Source: Halocaridina rubra
Lineage: Eukaryota; Arthropoda; Malacostraca; Decapoda; Atyidae
Assembly: GCA_037179515.1 (NCBI GenBank)
Contig: JAXCGZ010011571.1
Coordinates: 1-64,000, forward strand
Direction: 5' to 3'
Length of the DNA: 64,000 bases
Each line of letters begins with the position of its first letter. The stretch's first letter is position 1. The translations under genes were made by a program, and so were the position numbers. Under the pieces are notes generated by a model that saw only the letters and a program-made list of their open reading frames with translations, was not told where the DNA came from and did not search any database. Shown here in pieces: positions 34,550 to 45,553 of the stretch.

Positions 34550-34810
34550 CCTAGGGGGTCTCACCAGAATACTTGCCACAAAGGATATTTGCCCTAGGGT
34601 AATTGTCCCTGAGGACAATTGCCCCTTTAATAATTAATAATGGGAGCCACTGGAATGTAATCAAAAGTAGCTAACCAAGCCTAAAAGAGGATCACCTTTC
34701 TTAGGGGTAATCAAGGGGCAATTTTCAGCTTTGAATTTAGAGGGGTTATTTTCCTAGGGGCAATCGTCCAAAGGGCCATTGTTCTCAGGGGCAATATCCG
34801 TGCCCCTGGA
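34550..34810. repeat. Cluster of ggggcaatt-type words with a perfect stem-loop
   Basis: gggtaattgtcc and ggacaattgccc form a 12-bp stem with a ctga loop at about 34597-34624. Related words (aggggcaatt, ggggtaatc, ggggcaatcgtcc, ggggcaatatcc) recur to 34800. It may be an old foldback element; the family is not recognised. Confidence 0.55.
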
Positions 34811-36013
34811 AATTAGAGTACTGATATTATGAAACAATTTTTGAACCATGCATAATTGTAAGTCCATTTATGGGTCAGGTTAATGGCTCCCAGTACATTA
34901 AATAACCCTGTAAATTATTAGGTTTGGTTAGCTTAGGTTAATATCGAACCTAACCTAGCTATTTACGGGATTACTGGATGTATCTGAATTGAAACTAATA
35001 GAAGAAAGGAGATCCTTCCCTTACTGGATGTATTAGGAGTAGTTATCTTTACTTGATCCCAACTTTCAAAATACGATGCAAATATATTTCAGCGATTTTT
35101 AATATATGAGATTCAACGTCAGTACTTACAACAAAGTATCCAAATACACGACACAAAACGAAAGTCAATTCAGTTGTAATGCGGAGGTATCTCCTGTGAA
35201 TCAGAACCTCCTGACTTCATTATTGTCTTGGCGTAGACACGAAAAATCAAATTCGTTACCTCAACGCGTCACTGATGCAAAGGTAAAAAATAAATCTGTG
35301 AAACGTAAACAAAATACAATTGTAAATCTGAGCTAATAAATAAACATGCAAACTATAAATATGAACTAAGTTGCTACACGTAAATGAAATGCAATGTAAA
35401 TTTAATTAAAATAAAGGAAATTGAGTAAAAAATTACAAAATAAAATTAATTTTATTTCATTTTAATTCTGATGCAAAAATAATTTTCATTTGATTCTTAA
35501 AAGTTCCTTCTTGAAGCTATTTCCTCATTATTCTTATCATATTAATCATTATTTCTCTCAAATATCATATTTCTCTATTATGTCCTGAATGGAATCAATG
35601 TTGTAAGTTTTAAAGTCTTGTTGGTTAATAATCATTTCTACGAGTGTCATCATTGCAGGACTTTTGAGAGAGCATTTAAAGGGAGGTCAAATTCTCGCCA
35701 ATCAACACAGAGAATGATGGAAGAAGAGGGAGGTGGAGATAGCTTGTATGCTTGTTCTCAGTTGTGTAACATTTGCTGGCCACAGATTCATGGGTCTAAA
35801 CACACACACACACAGATTAAATACAACATTATTGTATTGTACAATTCCTCTAAAATGACCTGAAGAAGGCCACAATATTAGAGGATATTGTGATTCATAA
35901 GTAATATATAAATTTTCTAACTTATTATTATTTTGCTCTCTCTCAGCCTAACTTTACTCGAATATCAAGTGTTATAAAAAATTTGGGGTAAATCTATCTG
36001 CGACCGCATTTAT

Positions 36014-36170
<157 letters not shown>

Positions 36171-36476
36171 GAATAATGAGTAAATGTTACTTTCACATCC
36201 TCAATCTGAAAACACTAGTAAAATGTTGTTAAATTTTGATTAGGCTGGTTAAGGTTAGGTTATTTAGGATAGGACTAGTAGTGGCTTCAGTTCATCCAAG
36301 TTAAAATTGGAGTTACTTGGACTGGACTCTTAGTTTCTTCATACTATTATTACTTAGCAATATTTCGTATTTTTATTTCACTCATTGTGGCGCAAATATT
36401 TACCTAAAAATCACTTAAGATGATATTAATATATTTAAATGTGAAAATAAGAACTACCCTAGACATTGGTCAGATA

Positions 36477-36531
<55 letters not shown>
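36477..36531. repeat. (TAA)n microsatellite
   Basis: About 17 trinucleotide units, paralogous to 50096-50170. Confidence 0.97.
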
Positions 36532-36533
<2 letters not shown>

Positions 36534-36726
36534 CACACATAGCACTGCAAAATCTGCATCAATCTCACTGCTGAGACTTTTTCTTGCTTTCTGAAATTCT
36601 GAATACAAAGTCGGGAGCCCGGAGGGGGTGCTCCACGGCTTCCACGAGTACAAGTTTAGTTTACCCTAGATCTAGACCGAAATTACCCTAAATCCATATT
36701 GATTACCCTAAACGTAATGAAATTCA

Positions 36727-36776
<50 letters not shown>
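36727..36776. repeat. (TTA)n microsatellite
   Basis: About 16 units. Confidence 0.97.
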
Positions 36777-36779
<3 letters not shown>

Positions 36780-36801
36780 CTCAGAGTAGATATCACTCTC
36801 A

Positions 36802-36808
<7 letters not shown>

Positions 36809-36881
<73 letters not shown>
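36809..36881. repeat. (TA)n microsatellite
   Basis: About 36 units. Confidence 0.97.
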
Positions 36882-36883
<2 letters not shown>

Positions 36884-37324
36884 AGAAAACATTAAAATAG
36901 AAAATTTGCCGATTACCCCTTATTACCCTAGATTCCTACATTTTTTTCTTTACCCTAAAGTTTACCCTAGGAGGGGTCTGATTACCCTCCAGAAGACGTC
37001 CACGGGGAAAATTCGTCATGATTCGAGGGGGGTACAGAGAATATTTTGCCATATTTTATTTTCTTGCAATCATTTTTTTTTCTTTTATTATCCAATGTTT
37101 ATTTGATGCCAATTTCCTTTTATGTTTTTGTATATTTCTTTTTAAGGTTACGTAAATGTAAATCCAAGACAGGAATGTGGCATAAATGAAAATAAGAAAA
37201 TATGGAGTACAAAAAATGGTTATTGGAAACTTCATTTTTTTTCTTCCAAAAGTGTTATGTAACGGTCTGTACGGACACAACTAATGGAGGAAGTTCTTGA
37301 TGTTGCTCTAACAACTACCATCTA

Positions 37325-37384
<60 letters not shown>
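37325..37384. repeat. (TTA)n microsatellite
   Basis: About 19 units at the end of the duplication copy A core. Confidence 0.97.
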
Positions 37385-37612
37385 GTATCTGAGGCATTTG
37401 TAGTTTCGGGAAATGTATCCTTATAGGGAATTGTAGAATGATCCACAAATTACCCCTAATTTAGTATTTTATATTAACTTTCAACTTAAAACCTTTTTAA
37501 ATAACAACCACCTCAACCCTTCTGTTCATTGGTCGTATATATTTTTAATTGTCCAATTTTCCAATTGGCCTATTATGGCTCTACTAAGAAGCCATTAACA
37601 ATAAGATACCAT

Positions 37613-38321
37613 GAATTCCAGAATAAACAGACATATGACAAGACCTCTGGCATCACGCATTAGGGAACACTGCCATGTAAAATGTAAGTGTGATTTTTTC
37701 AAATAGCTTACAAAGGAAATGATGAGACTGAAATTAGAATTGCAGAATCACTTAATTAAAAGAGAGAACCCCGAATTAAATTTATATTGCTCAAGCAATC
37801 TCTTTAAAATATTCTAAATGTGGTCCATTGCATATACCATTAATCATTTTTGTAATTTTTATTTGATTCTAATGTACGTATGTATATGGATATGTATATA
37901 CACGTAATTTTTTTTTTTTATTGTTATTTGTTCTTTGTATTTTTTTTTTTTCAGGCATGAATTATGAAGTCAGTGATAGTTTGAAACGTTGCAAAATGGT
38001 GTAGAAGACAAATGAAATAAAAATGTGAAAATGTTTATTAATCGCTCTACAATTCCTTATATGAATACTTTTTTCCCGAAACTAAAACGGTCTCGGTTAT
38101 TATAATAAATATAATAACTATAGCAGTAATATTAACCAATAATATAATATTAACTGTATAACATTAAGAATTAACTGTACAACATCGAGAAAAAGTAATT
38201 ATATAAACACTAATCAAGAAAAAAAACCCTATTAGAAATACTAACAATTATATTATCATAAATATATTAATAATGAAATTACAAAGAGAAAAAAATTATA
38301 ATTTAAAAAAGAATAAATCAA
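37613..38321. other. Non-coding 3' side of the Penelope remnant
   Basis: Contains, on the minus strand near 38098-38040, tagtttcggg and aaggaattgtaga. The same words occur in direct orientation at 37404-37440 and 52636-52670. This suggests a shared terminal or UTR sequence. No reading frame is supported. Confidence 0.5.
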
Positions 38322-38627
38322 TTATGGATATAAAGAAATTAATAAAAAAAAAAAAAGAACTTTTGTTATTTCCCAGACTATATTTTTCAAACTTGAATAA
38401 AGAATACTTGATAATATGGCATCAATTACATATAAACCATGACTTAAATTAATATTTTGGTGCTCCGTTAAGTTAATTAATGCAGATTCCAAGATGTTTT
38501 TAGTAATAATATCCTCACTTCTTACTAAGATAGAGGAATTATTCCAGTCAATATGGTGATTGCAATCAGCATAATGCTTGAACAAAGCAGTGAAAGACTG
38601 ACAATTTCGAACGTTATAATTATGTTG
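38322..38627 (-). pseudogene. Penelope-like element, C-terminal GIY-YIG endonuclease remnant
   Basis: The minus-strand frame reads FKHYADCNHHIDWNNSSILV, then ITKNILESALINL and NINLSHGLYVIDAIL. This resembles the end of the GIY-YIG endonuclease domain of Penelope-like retroelements (H-x-x-D-W-x-x-[AS]-x-I-L ... L-E-[SA]). Upstream it is cut by the poly(A) tail of the Tx1-type LINE at 38628. The RT part of probably the same element lies at 44405-45120. Confidence 0.65.
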
Positions 38628-38687
38628 ATTTTTTTTTTCTTTTATTTTTTAAATGTCAAATGTACAATATTTACAATTGGTAAATGA

Positions 38688-41600
38688 TTACAAAATTACA
38701 TTGGAAAATTCTTTAGTTAATATATTCTGTATATTACTTGCATAACAAATATTCAAGAACCATTTCAAATAATTAAATTTACCTTTAATTAAACATAAAG
38801 TTTCCCATTCAGTCAAGTTCTGTGTACGACTAGTCCATACACAATATAGATAATTACAAATAAGCAGAACTGCAGTGTTCTCATCTCTTCTACTTCTTCC
38901 TTTAATATCTAACATTTATAATTTTAGCCAGTTATTATCTTGTACTGAACACACCAAATTAAATTTACTTTTAAACCGATGAAAAATATTTTTTATTCTT
39001 ATACAAAAATAGAATATATGCATTGTATATTCAGGTTCACCACAAAAGTCACAATTTCCATTATTCTTAATTCCTAACATTTCTAAATGTTTATTTGTGG
39101 GTAATTTTTCATGTAAATATTTATATATAAATTCTCTCTCCCTTAAACCAACTACTGGATGATTAACATTTTTCCATATATTACTCCACTGTAGCAAAGG
39201 ATAATCTTTCTCTACTAATGGCTGTGACTTAACAAATATAACAGAATATATGTCTTTACTTTTTATATGAGGAAATTTAGCATGTTTACACATTTTTCTT
39301 ATGTTTTCCACTACACCAGAGTAAAACATGGGACATATATATGATACATCTGGATACTTATTTGTGTTTACTAAATAGCTTAGTATTATGCTACAATAAT
39401 AAATATTTAATAGTCTTCCTTCCAAAGTTTCTTTAAGGCTAGTAGCTGTAAGAATTGCAGCAGCTTTATTAAAAACATCTACTATACCAAGACCTCCTTC
39501 ACTTTTAGGCAAAAGCAAGGTAGCTCTACGGATGGGATGATAGCTACCCCTCCAAAGATACCTGAATATTAAAACATTTACTTTTTGTGCAAATCTCTTG
39601 CTTAATGGAAGTGTATGGGCTACATACCATACTTTCGATAATAAAATACAATTCACAATTATTGCCTTCTGAAAAATTGTAAGATACCTTTGGGCAAGCA
39701 TACTGATCCGTTTCTCTAGTTTTTCTATTATTATATTCCAATTCATTTCCATTGTCATCTTCTCGTCTTCACAATAAGAAATTCCCAATATCTTTAGATT
39801 ATATTCTGTTTTAAGCCAACGAAGAGGCCAGTCATTTTTACCATGCCATTTCCCTATCCCAGTTATACTACTTTTATCTCTATTTAAAAGGGCACCACTT
39901 GCTTTTTCAAATAAATGTATTTCCTTAAAAACCTCAACTATAGATTCCTCTGTTGATACAAACACAGATGAATCATCTGCAAATCCTTGCATGCAAATTT
40001 TCCATCCATTTGGAAGCTGTGGTGATATTTTTCTTTTATTATTTTTAATACCTAAAAAGAGAGGTTCTTGGTAAATTACATATAACATCATTGACAGTGG
40101 ACATCCTTGTCTCACAGATCTCATAATTGGAAAAACATCACTCAACATTCCATTAATACTCAACCGACTGCAACAATCTTTATATAACATTTTCATCCAA
40201 CTAATATACAAATCTGGAATTCCTAACTTATTCATAATTTTAAACAAAAAATCGTGGTGAACAGTATCAAATGCTTTATTCCAATCTAACTTCATAATAG
40301 CCATTGCATAATTATTTTTATAAGTATAATGAATAATGTCTCTAATATTATTATTGCAATGCACTATTGATCTACCTTTAACACTGCAAAACTGTTCAAC
40401 AGAGATCAATTTATTCATTACCGTCTTTAATCTGTTGGCCAAAAACTTAGCAATGATTTTATAGTCTACATTCAAGAGTGAAATTGATCTCCATCCACTC
40501 AGTGTTTGATCTTCTCTTCCCTTACTCAACAATATTATTATGCCCTCATTTTGTAAGTTCGAAAGTTCCCGTCTGTCCAATATATGTTTTATCACTTCAA
40601 AAAAATCATTTTTAATTATTTTCCAAAATTCTTTGTAAAATTCTGATGGTAATCCATCTATTCCTGGCGCTTTCCCTGTACCCATATCTTTTATCACATT
40701 CCCTAATTCTAACATACTAATATTACCAATTAAATCTTTACGGTCAATATCATTTAATTTATTACAACATAAATCCAGTAACATATCTTGTAACTGACAG
40801 TCACCTTCCACCTTATCATACAAGTTCCCATAAAAATCTTTAGCATGAGTTAAAATTGCTTTAGTATTATTCAATATCTGTCCATTGACGCCTTTTATAT
40901 TCTGCATTATCTTATTATTTCTATTGACTTTCTCTTTCTTTAATAAATATGGAGACATTTTCTCTCCTTCAATTTTATCTTTCATTCTAGCCCTTATTTT
41001 CACTCCTTCACATATTTCATTCTGAATCCTTTCTATTTTATTTTTCACTGAATGTATTATATCAAAGTCTATAATTCCTACATTAGCCTTTTGGTATAAT
41101 TCTTTTAACCTACATTGTAGTAAGTTTATCAGCCCATATTTTTCTGGTAAGATATTTTTTGACATTTTAACAAAAAAACTTTTAATTTTCTCCTTACAAT
41201 AAATCCACCACTTGATCAAGTTATTAAACTTATACTGCTCTCCTTTTAAGAACTGCCATAGTACGCTAAAATTTTCTTTTACATCCTCTCTATTTAGAAT
41301 GCTGACATTTAATTTCCACGTACCTTTACCTTTATTAGTTGACAAGAAGTTGATACTAGTAATTACCATACAATGATCTGAAAATGCTATAGGTACTGTT
41401 TTACATGAATTTATATGATTAAACAGACTTTTAACATATATTCTATCAATACGGGATGCATAATTTGTCTTAATATATGTATAATCTGTTACATAATTGA
41501 TACTTGCAGCATCTCTAAAACCAGTCCCTTTAAGTAATTCACAAAATTTTTTTGATATTACAGTTTTATCTAAAGTACTAACATCTTTTACATGAGTTAC

Positions 41601-42039
41601 ACTATTAAAATCCCCTGCAAAAATTGTGTCATCTATATTTAGTCTTAAATAATATAATAATCTATCAAAAAAATCTTCTCTCTCTTTTCTTATTCGAGCC
41701 CGATGGGGCATAAACATTAAGTAAATGAATTTCCTTACCACCAGTTCTTATCTTTAAGCTTAGTATTCTACCTTCATAGTCCATCTCTTGTTTTATAACA
41801 GTTATAGGAGACAATCGTTTACTGATCAATATTGCAACACCTCCTTTTAAATAAGTAGTTGGATTTATAAATACTTCATAATATTGCTCTATATGATATA
41901 ATGAATTTCCTGCCTTAATGTTATGTTCTTGCAACATTATTATGTCTAGTTTATAAAGATTAGCAAGAGAAATTAATTTTAATTCTTTCCTATCGTCATT
42001 CAAACCATTGATATTTAGCGTACAAACAGTCAGAGCCAT
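38688..42039 (-). pseudogene. ORF2 (endonuclease-RT) of the Tx1/L1-group LINE
   Basis: Endonuclease motifs are TLNINGLND, MLQEHN, FAGDFNSV, SRIDRIYV and FSDHCMV. RT motifs are GKAPGIDGLPSEFYKEFW, GWRSISLLNVDYKIIAKFL, LDWNKAFDTVHHDFL, SVRQGCPLSMMLYV and GFADDSSVFV. A C-terminal zinc knuckle follows (CDFCGEPEYTMHIFYFC: C-x2-C-x7-H-x4-C). Two breaks: a frameshift near 41690 between NVYAPSG and RKEREDFF, and a TAA at 38916-38918 after DNNWLKL. The same frame then continues 75 codons (MLDIKGRSRRDENTAVLL) to 38688. Apart from these it is intact (941 continuous codons), suggesting recent loss. Confidence 0.9.
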
Positions 42040-42088
42040 GAAAAATATATATATAAAAGAGAATATAATGTGATAAAAAAAAGAAACA

Positions 42089-43393
42089 TTACCCTACCAA
42101 CTTTCGTTTCTTAACATTACTAATTTCCAACTTCTTATTCTTTTTTATTTTGAGTTTACCTCCTTTTTTTACTTTAACAAACCACTGTTCTTCCTTACAC
42201 TCCTCACTTATCGACATTCCTTCAGAAAATGTTTCTTCACCAGTTTCAGTGCTTGACGATTCGCCATCTTTATCCGTTGTTTCTTTATTTATTTCCATTA
42301 TCTCATTATCTTCAAGTATGTCTTCTTTTATAACCTTATCTAGGGCATTACACACTTCTTTGTCCTCTTCATTTATACTTAATTGAGAAAAAGTTCCTTG
42401 ATCCATATCTTTATTATCTGCAGTCCTATGCACTTCCACCGTTGTTACACCTGTTTCCAAAGGTACATCCTCTTTCCTCTTGTTAAGAGTTTGATCATCA
42501 TTTGGGAATGGTTCCTCTTGACTGCTACTAATGTGTGTCCTTTCCTCTTCATTTTCATCTGTGCATTCACTTTCATCTGGACATATTCCACTGGCTAATT
42601 GTATTTCTTGTACTTGCGGCTCCTTTGTTTTTTGTTTGTTATCTCCATCCTTTGTTTCATTGTCTGCTCTTCCCTCCTCTAAATTCCCTGTAGAGTTATC
42701 TTTATTAGCATTTACTTCTTGAATGGTGTGTCCAGTCCTCTTATTTTCCTCTACGTCTTGTGCACTATTCCTTTTCCTTTGAATATCAGGAAAATCTGTA
42801 GCATTATATATATTTATCCTGTCATCTAATTCAAAGTAACAATCAGCGGCCATGTGATTCTCCCTGCCACATTTAAAGCAAGTTTTCTGCTGTCCATTAT
42901 AGTAGAATACGATATTATGACCGTGAATATTTAATGAGGAGGATACACTCCTCTTCAATTCCATCCTAGCTGTTCGTATACCATTTAGAAGTCCCTCAGC
43001 CTCTCCGTATGCAAACCGGTTTAATCTGATTCCATAAACTTTTCCATAATTCTCAAGAATTCTCTCCAAAATTGCATTATCCATATCAAAGGGTGCATAG
43101 CGAATGGATATATAAGTATATTGTCTACTAAAGTTAATAATTCTTACCGTTTTGCCATTACCAACATCGACATCTTTCTCATCATACTGATCACAAAAAG
43201 CTTGAAAGATGTATGATTTACTAAATTTTAAAACATACTTTGTCTTGCTTATCTGCTGAAACCCAACAATATCATTATGCTCAATTTTCAGTACTTCAAA
43301 AATTGCATTGCACACTGCGCTATAATCAGGGCTAAATGAAAAAAAGAGCCCTATGGAGTCCTGTCTCCTAATAGGCGGAGAAAAAGAACTCAT
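42089..43393 (-). CDS. ORF1 (Gag-like RNA-binding protein) of the Tx1/L1-group LINE
   Basis: 434 intact codons. The N-terminal half is RRM-like (YTYISIRYAPFDMDNAILER, then GKVYGIRLNRFAYGEAEG). A CCHC zinc knuckle follows (CFKCGRENHMAADC, about residues 172-185). The C-terminal half is acidic, rich in E, D and N, and ends in a basic KKGGKLKIKKNKK stretch. The product would coat element RNA. ORF2 starts 49 bp downstream in a separate frame. Confidence 0.85.
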   Translation of the reverse strand: MSSFSPPIRRQDSIGLFFSFSPDYSAVCNAIFEVLKIEHNDIVGFQQISKTKYVLKFSKSYIFQAFCDQYDEKDVDVGNGKTVRIINFSRQYTYISIRYAPFDMDNAILERILENYGKVYGIRLNRFAYGEAEGLLNGIRTARMELKRSVSSSLNIHGHNIVFYYNGQQKTCFKCGRENHMAADCYFELDDRINIYNATDFPDIQRKRNSAQDVEENKRTGHTIQEVNANKDNSTGNLEEGRADNETKDGDNKQKTKEPQVQEIQLASGICPDESECTDENEEERTHISSSQEEPFPNDDQTLNKRKEDVPLETGVTTVEVHRTADNKDMDQGTFSQLSINEEDKEVCNALDKVIKEDILEDNEIMEINKETTDKDGESSSTETGEETFSEGMSISEECKEEQWFVKVKKGGKLKIKKNKKLEISNVKKRKLVG

Positions 43394-43429
43394 CTTACAT
43401 CAGGCTGTTTATGACGCAAGAATAGTCCA

Positions 43430-43605
43430 AGGACAGTAGGACGGTGCCTTCTTGCGAGGGAGTTTGGTTTTGGCAAATGTGACCGTTACTGTATGAATGC
43501 CCTTTTTAACTTCAGCCAGCGGCGGGCACCGAAGCACAAGACCTGATGAATCAAATTCCCGAGCATTGCCACTCGGCCACAGTGACCCGCACTCCTAACA
43601 TATCA
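43430..43605 (-). mobile_element. tRNA-derived SINE, family A (copy 2), abutting the Tx1 LINE
   Basis: Minus strand: gtggccgagtggcaatgctc as A-box region, then aaaaagggcattcat, cacatttgccaaaacc and aagaaggcaccgtcct, matching 14841 and 54013. It ends about 37 bp before ORF1 of the LINE, whose 5' end follows without a visible gap. Confidence 0.8.
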
Positions 43606-43708
43606 CAAGATTTTTTACCCGTGTTGAAGTAGGCTATTCAGAAGAAAAAACGTTTTATAATATAAATAAATTGTAATATTATATGTATAGTGTAATTTAG
43701 CCATTGCT

Positions 43709-43771
<63 letters not shown>
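43709..43771. repeat. (TAA)n microsatellite
   Basis: About 20 units. Confidence 0.97.
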
Positions 43772-43897
43772 TAAAATAAATATACTAGGCATTGAAAAAA
43801 CCGCCGAGAAACAATAATTTCAATGATCAACTCTCTCTCTCGCACTGCTACAAATAGCATAAATATTTTGTCTAATTGGAATGCAAAAGTAAAAATT

Positions 43898-43975
43898 TAA
43901 TAATAATACAATAATAATAATAAAAATAATAATAATAACAATAATATTAATAATAATAATAATAATAATAATAAT
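43898..43975. repeat. Imperfect (TAA)n microsatellite
   Basis: Trinucleotide run with ca and aa interruptions. Confidence 0.93.
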
Positions 43976-44056
43976 GGAATGGGTGAACAAATATATAACG
44001 GCATTTGACTCTCCGATTGAGGAATGTTATAGAGATTTGAACTATCAGAAGGAAGG

Positions 44057-44059
44057 AGA

Positions 44060-44111
<52 letters not shown>
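44057..44111. repeat. (GA)n microsatellite
   Basis: About 27 units. Confidence 0.97.
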
Positions 44112-44115
<4 letters not shown>

Positions 44116-44139
44116 GTTGTTTGGTCACTTCAATCATTA

Positions 44140-44140
44140 A

Positions 44141-44219
<79 letters not shown>
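44140..44219. repeat. (TTA)n microsatellite
   Basis: Near-perfect run with one ttg interruption. Confidence 0.96.
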
Positions 44220-44220
<1 letters not shown>

Positions 44221-44344
44221 GTATATTTGCCGTATTCGTCATTATGTTTACTATAAATAAAGGTGATAATATATATCTGTAAATGATAAATGGACTGTAA
44301 TGTTTGTGTGTTAGAAAGAGAGAAAAAAAACAAATCGCTTTACT

Positions 44345-44353
44345 GTAATAATA

Positions 44354-44418
<65 letters not shown>

Positions 44419-44419
44419 C
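44345..44419. repeat. (TAA)n microsatellite
   Basis: Near-perfect run that borders the Penelope RT remnant. Confidence 0.96.
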
Positions 44420-45120
44420 TTTACCAAGGAAATCAAGTACAGCATCTATTGGGACATATGTAAAATGTGACACAACATCAAAGCTGAGTAGTTTAACATC
44501 ATTAATGGGAATATTTAACAGCCGGCACCTCTGAATGCCTAAGATGCGATATGGAAAAATTTGCCAAGATATGGGATAGTCAACTGACAAGACACTTGGT
44601 AAGTTTTGTAGTGAAAGAGTTGCGACAGGAAACAATAGGACGAAGAGGAATATTTTCCTAATGTGTTTTGTGTAAGCCATAAAAATACGGGAGCTGTAGG
44701 ATGAATAACCTTAAATTTCTCAAGGAGTGTTCTCTGTCATATTTTAGTCCGAACATTATTATGAAAAGTGGCTGCAACATTTACTAAGGGATTTTTGGAA
44801 AGTTTCTCATAAGCATTGGAGTTATTGAGTAGTTGCAATGCTTTATCTATATAAATGTCTTTATCTAAAAGTACGAGTTTTCTTCATCTTTTTGTTGTAG
44901 CGTATTGATAGCCAGGAGAAACCTTCTAGGAAGTGAACCTTTACCGTCGACTCAATCAAGCAAATTAAGAATGACCCCCTTTCAGGCACATGCTGTTCCT
45001 ATCAAAATTACCATTAGCACAGTACTTGTCAAAACCGACTATATAATAAAGAAGATTATTTTTCCCTGGCTTTAATTCATAATTTAATCCTAGTCCAAAT
45101 ACTGCTCATTCGCTTCTTGT
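44405..45120 (-). pseudogene. Penelope-like element, reverse transcriptase N-terminal remnant
   Basis: Minus-strand pieces in order: LVLLDKDIYIDKALQLL (about 44880-44830), a degraded middle with PTAPVFLW, and VKLLSFDVVSHFTYVPIDAV (about 44500-44430). The last matches the S-F-D-V-V-S-L-F-T-x-V-P signature of Penelope-like RTs, carrying the first catalytic Asp. Frame changes and a stop (near 44740) show decay. The rest of RT is missing; a (TAA)n tract and then the Tx1 LINE follow. Confidence 0.65.
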
Positions 45121-45227
45121 GAGCCTATCTATGGTGGGTTAAGTTAGGAACATTGTCGGTTATGGACACATTATACCACAAACTATTATCAATTAATTTT
45201 CCCAATATTAATTTCATTGATTAGGAG

Positions 45228-45290
45228 TGGAGCGCTTGAGAAGGGGTCCAGTAAGGACCCGAAATATAGTGTTAATTTCTATGTGTTGTT
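45228..45290 (+). ncRNA. Degenerate hammerhead-like motif (Penelope-associated)
   Basis: ggggtcc and ggaccc form a six- to seven-pair stem around agtaa and are followed by GAAA. After that, atatag can pair with ctatgt (one G-U) across tgttaattt. Upstream, ttgagaa sits where a hammerhead has CUGANGA (two transitions). Penelope-like elements are known to carry hammerhead ribozymes in their terminal repeats. The motif is on the strand opposite to the RT remnant, and its cleavage-site base (G) is not the expected non-G, so it is probably inactive. Confidence 0.35.
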
Positions 45291-45349
45291 TCACTGATTG
45301 GCTTCCTTACCATAATAATAATTCCTTATCAATAATAATAAGTTTGCGC

Positions 45350-45451
<102 letters not shown>

Positions 45452-45553
45452 TAGTATGCATTAGAATTTACATATGATATTCTCTAATTGTATTGTATTT
45501 TTATAACTGTTGACGGTTGCTGTTGTTTTCATTGCTGCTGAAATGTATGTGTG

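Larger units (their letters stand above)
36655..36985. repeat. Scattered TTACCCTA motif cluster
   Basis: The word ttaccct occurs about nine times in 330 bp (for example tttaccctagat, attaccctaaat, attaccctaaac, tttaccctaaag, attaccctcc), interrupted by (TTA)n and (TA)n tracts. It is present in duplication copy A and not in B. Confidence 0.7.
38628..43425 (-). mobile_element. Tx1/L1-group LINE, nearly complete
   Basis: Two ORFs in the usual order on the minus strand (ORF1 43393-42089, ORF2 42039-38688), a 3' UTR of about 50 bp and an A-rich tail (38628-38652, seen as T-rich on the plus strand). It is inserted within a Penelope-like element. A family A SINE sits directly upstream of ORF1. Confidence 0.88.

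Noticed and set aside
34920..34980. aggtta/cctaacctaacc words as interstitial telomere
   Set aside because: Only a few irregular copies; not a (TTAGG)n run.
35618..35863. 81-codon frame with CHHCRTF as a zinc-finger protein
   Set aside because: It lies in the segmental duplication, and the frame is not kept in copy B.
36699..37106. Tyr/Ile repeat frames over microsatellites (also 43.6-44.7, 49.1-49.6, 53.3-53.7, 55.5-56.4 kb)
   Set aside because: Pure translations of (TTA)n, (TAA)n and (TA)n tracts.
37940..38030. gtttgaaacgttgc near 37980 as a second hammerhead
   Set aside because: The GAAAC word is present, but no convincing stem II or CUGANGA core is found by eye.
42150..42722. Plus-strand Ser-rich frames
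   Set aside because: Antisense shadows of the LINE ORF1 acidic region.
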